Assembly: GCA_964625145.1 (NCBI GenBank)
Contig: CAZVAQ010000188.1
Span: 1-5,920 of the forward strand
DNA from: CAYTRP01 sp964625145
Lineage (GTDB): Bacteria; Sumerlaeota; Sumerlaeia; SLMS01; JAHLLQ01
Length of the DNA stretch: 5,920 nucleotides
Direction of reading: 5' to 3'
Numbering within the stretch: the stretch's first letter is position 1; each line of letters opens with the position of its first letter. Both the position numbers and the translations under genes were made by a program. The notes beneath the pieces were generated by a model, which saw only the letters and a list, made by a program, of their open reading frames with translations, made no database searches and was not told the origin of the DNA. Below, in pieces: positions 5,834 to 5,920 of the stretch.

Positions 5834-5920
5834 GGGGGAAGGATGAAGGATGAAGGATGAAGGCGGAAGGATGAAGGATGAAGGCGGAAGGATGAAGGAT
5901 GAAGGCGGAAGGATGAAGGA
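5834..5920. repeat. Heptamer array GGATGAA/GGCGGAA in 21-nt higher-order units, running off the window
   Basis: There are twelve contiguous heptamers of form GGNNGAA plus 3 nt. The order is GGGGGAA, then GGATGAA three times, then GGCGGAA, then two more rounds of two GGATGAA and one GGCGGAA, then GGATGAA and GGA. From 5848 to 5910 this is three exact copies of a 21-nt unit. It sits directly upstream of the MFS start on the - strand, where it reads as pyrimidine-rich TTCATCC units. Because it continues to the last base, its real length is unknown. Confidence 0.97.

Noticed and set aside
5081..5860. 259-residue + strand frame antisense to the MFS gene and entering the repeat
   Set aside because: It is the same acidic, Gly/Asp/Glu-rich antisense artefact, and its end is set by the heptamer array.
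5834..5920. CRISPR array
   Set aside because: The units are only 7 or 21 nt, contiguous, and have no spacers; this is a simple tandem repeat.

Overview
The window is a high-GC bacterial scaffold segment with five protein-coding loci. Both ends look cut: a gene enters already open at the left edge, and a tandem repeat runs off the right edge. One block of 100 Ns sits inside it. The style (draft scaffold, short heptanucleotide repeats between genes, many G-ending codons) suggests an uncultured or metagenome-derived bacterium. No gene here fixes the phylum; a PVC-like or similar environmental lineage is only a guess.

Left block (1-2467, + strand): the 3' three quarters of mtnA (methionine salvage isomerase) overlaps by 4 nt the start of a multi-pass membrane protein gene, which runs into the N block. 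On the far side of the Ns, in another frame, lies the 3' part of a second membrane protein. The two membrane proteins align to each other, so they are most simply tandem paralogues, and the true gap must be longer than 100 nt to hold the missing ends.

Middle block (2468-3827): a (GAATTAT)n heptamer array fills the short convergent junction before an EamA/DMT-family transporter on the - strand. A 376-nt divergent intergenic region follows. It holds two competing inverted repeats and an 11-G homopolymer.

Right block (3828-5920): an Hcp-family protein on the + strand (the fold of the type VI secretion tube) stands alone, with no other T6SS gene in view and with extensions at both ends. It converges on a major facilitator superfamily transporter on the - strand. 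The start of that transporter abuts a second heptamer array, GGATGAA/GGCGGAA arranged in 21-nt higher-order units, which continues to the window end.

The genes do not form one pathway. The + strand is G-rich over C through genes of either orientation, so + strand genes favour G-ending codons and - strand genes favour C-ending ones. This suggests a replication-linked strand bias. I see no convincing new biological system. The observations most worth following are the orphan Hcp-like protein with its G-tract leader, the paired heptamer arrays, and the tandem membrane paralogues split by the gap.
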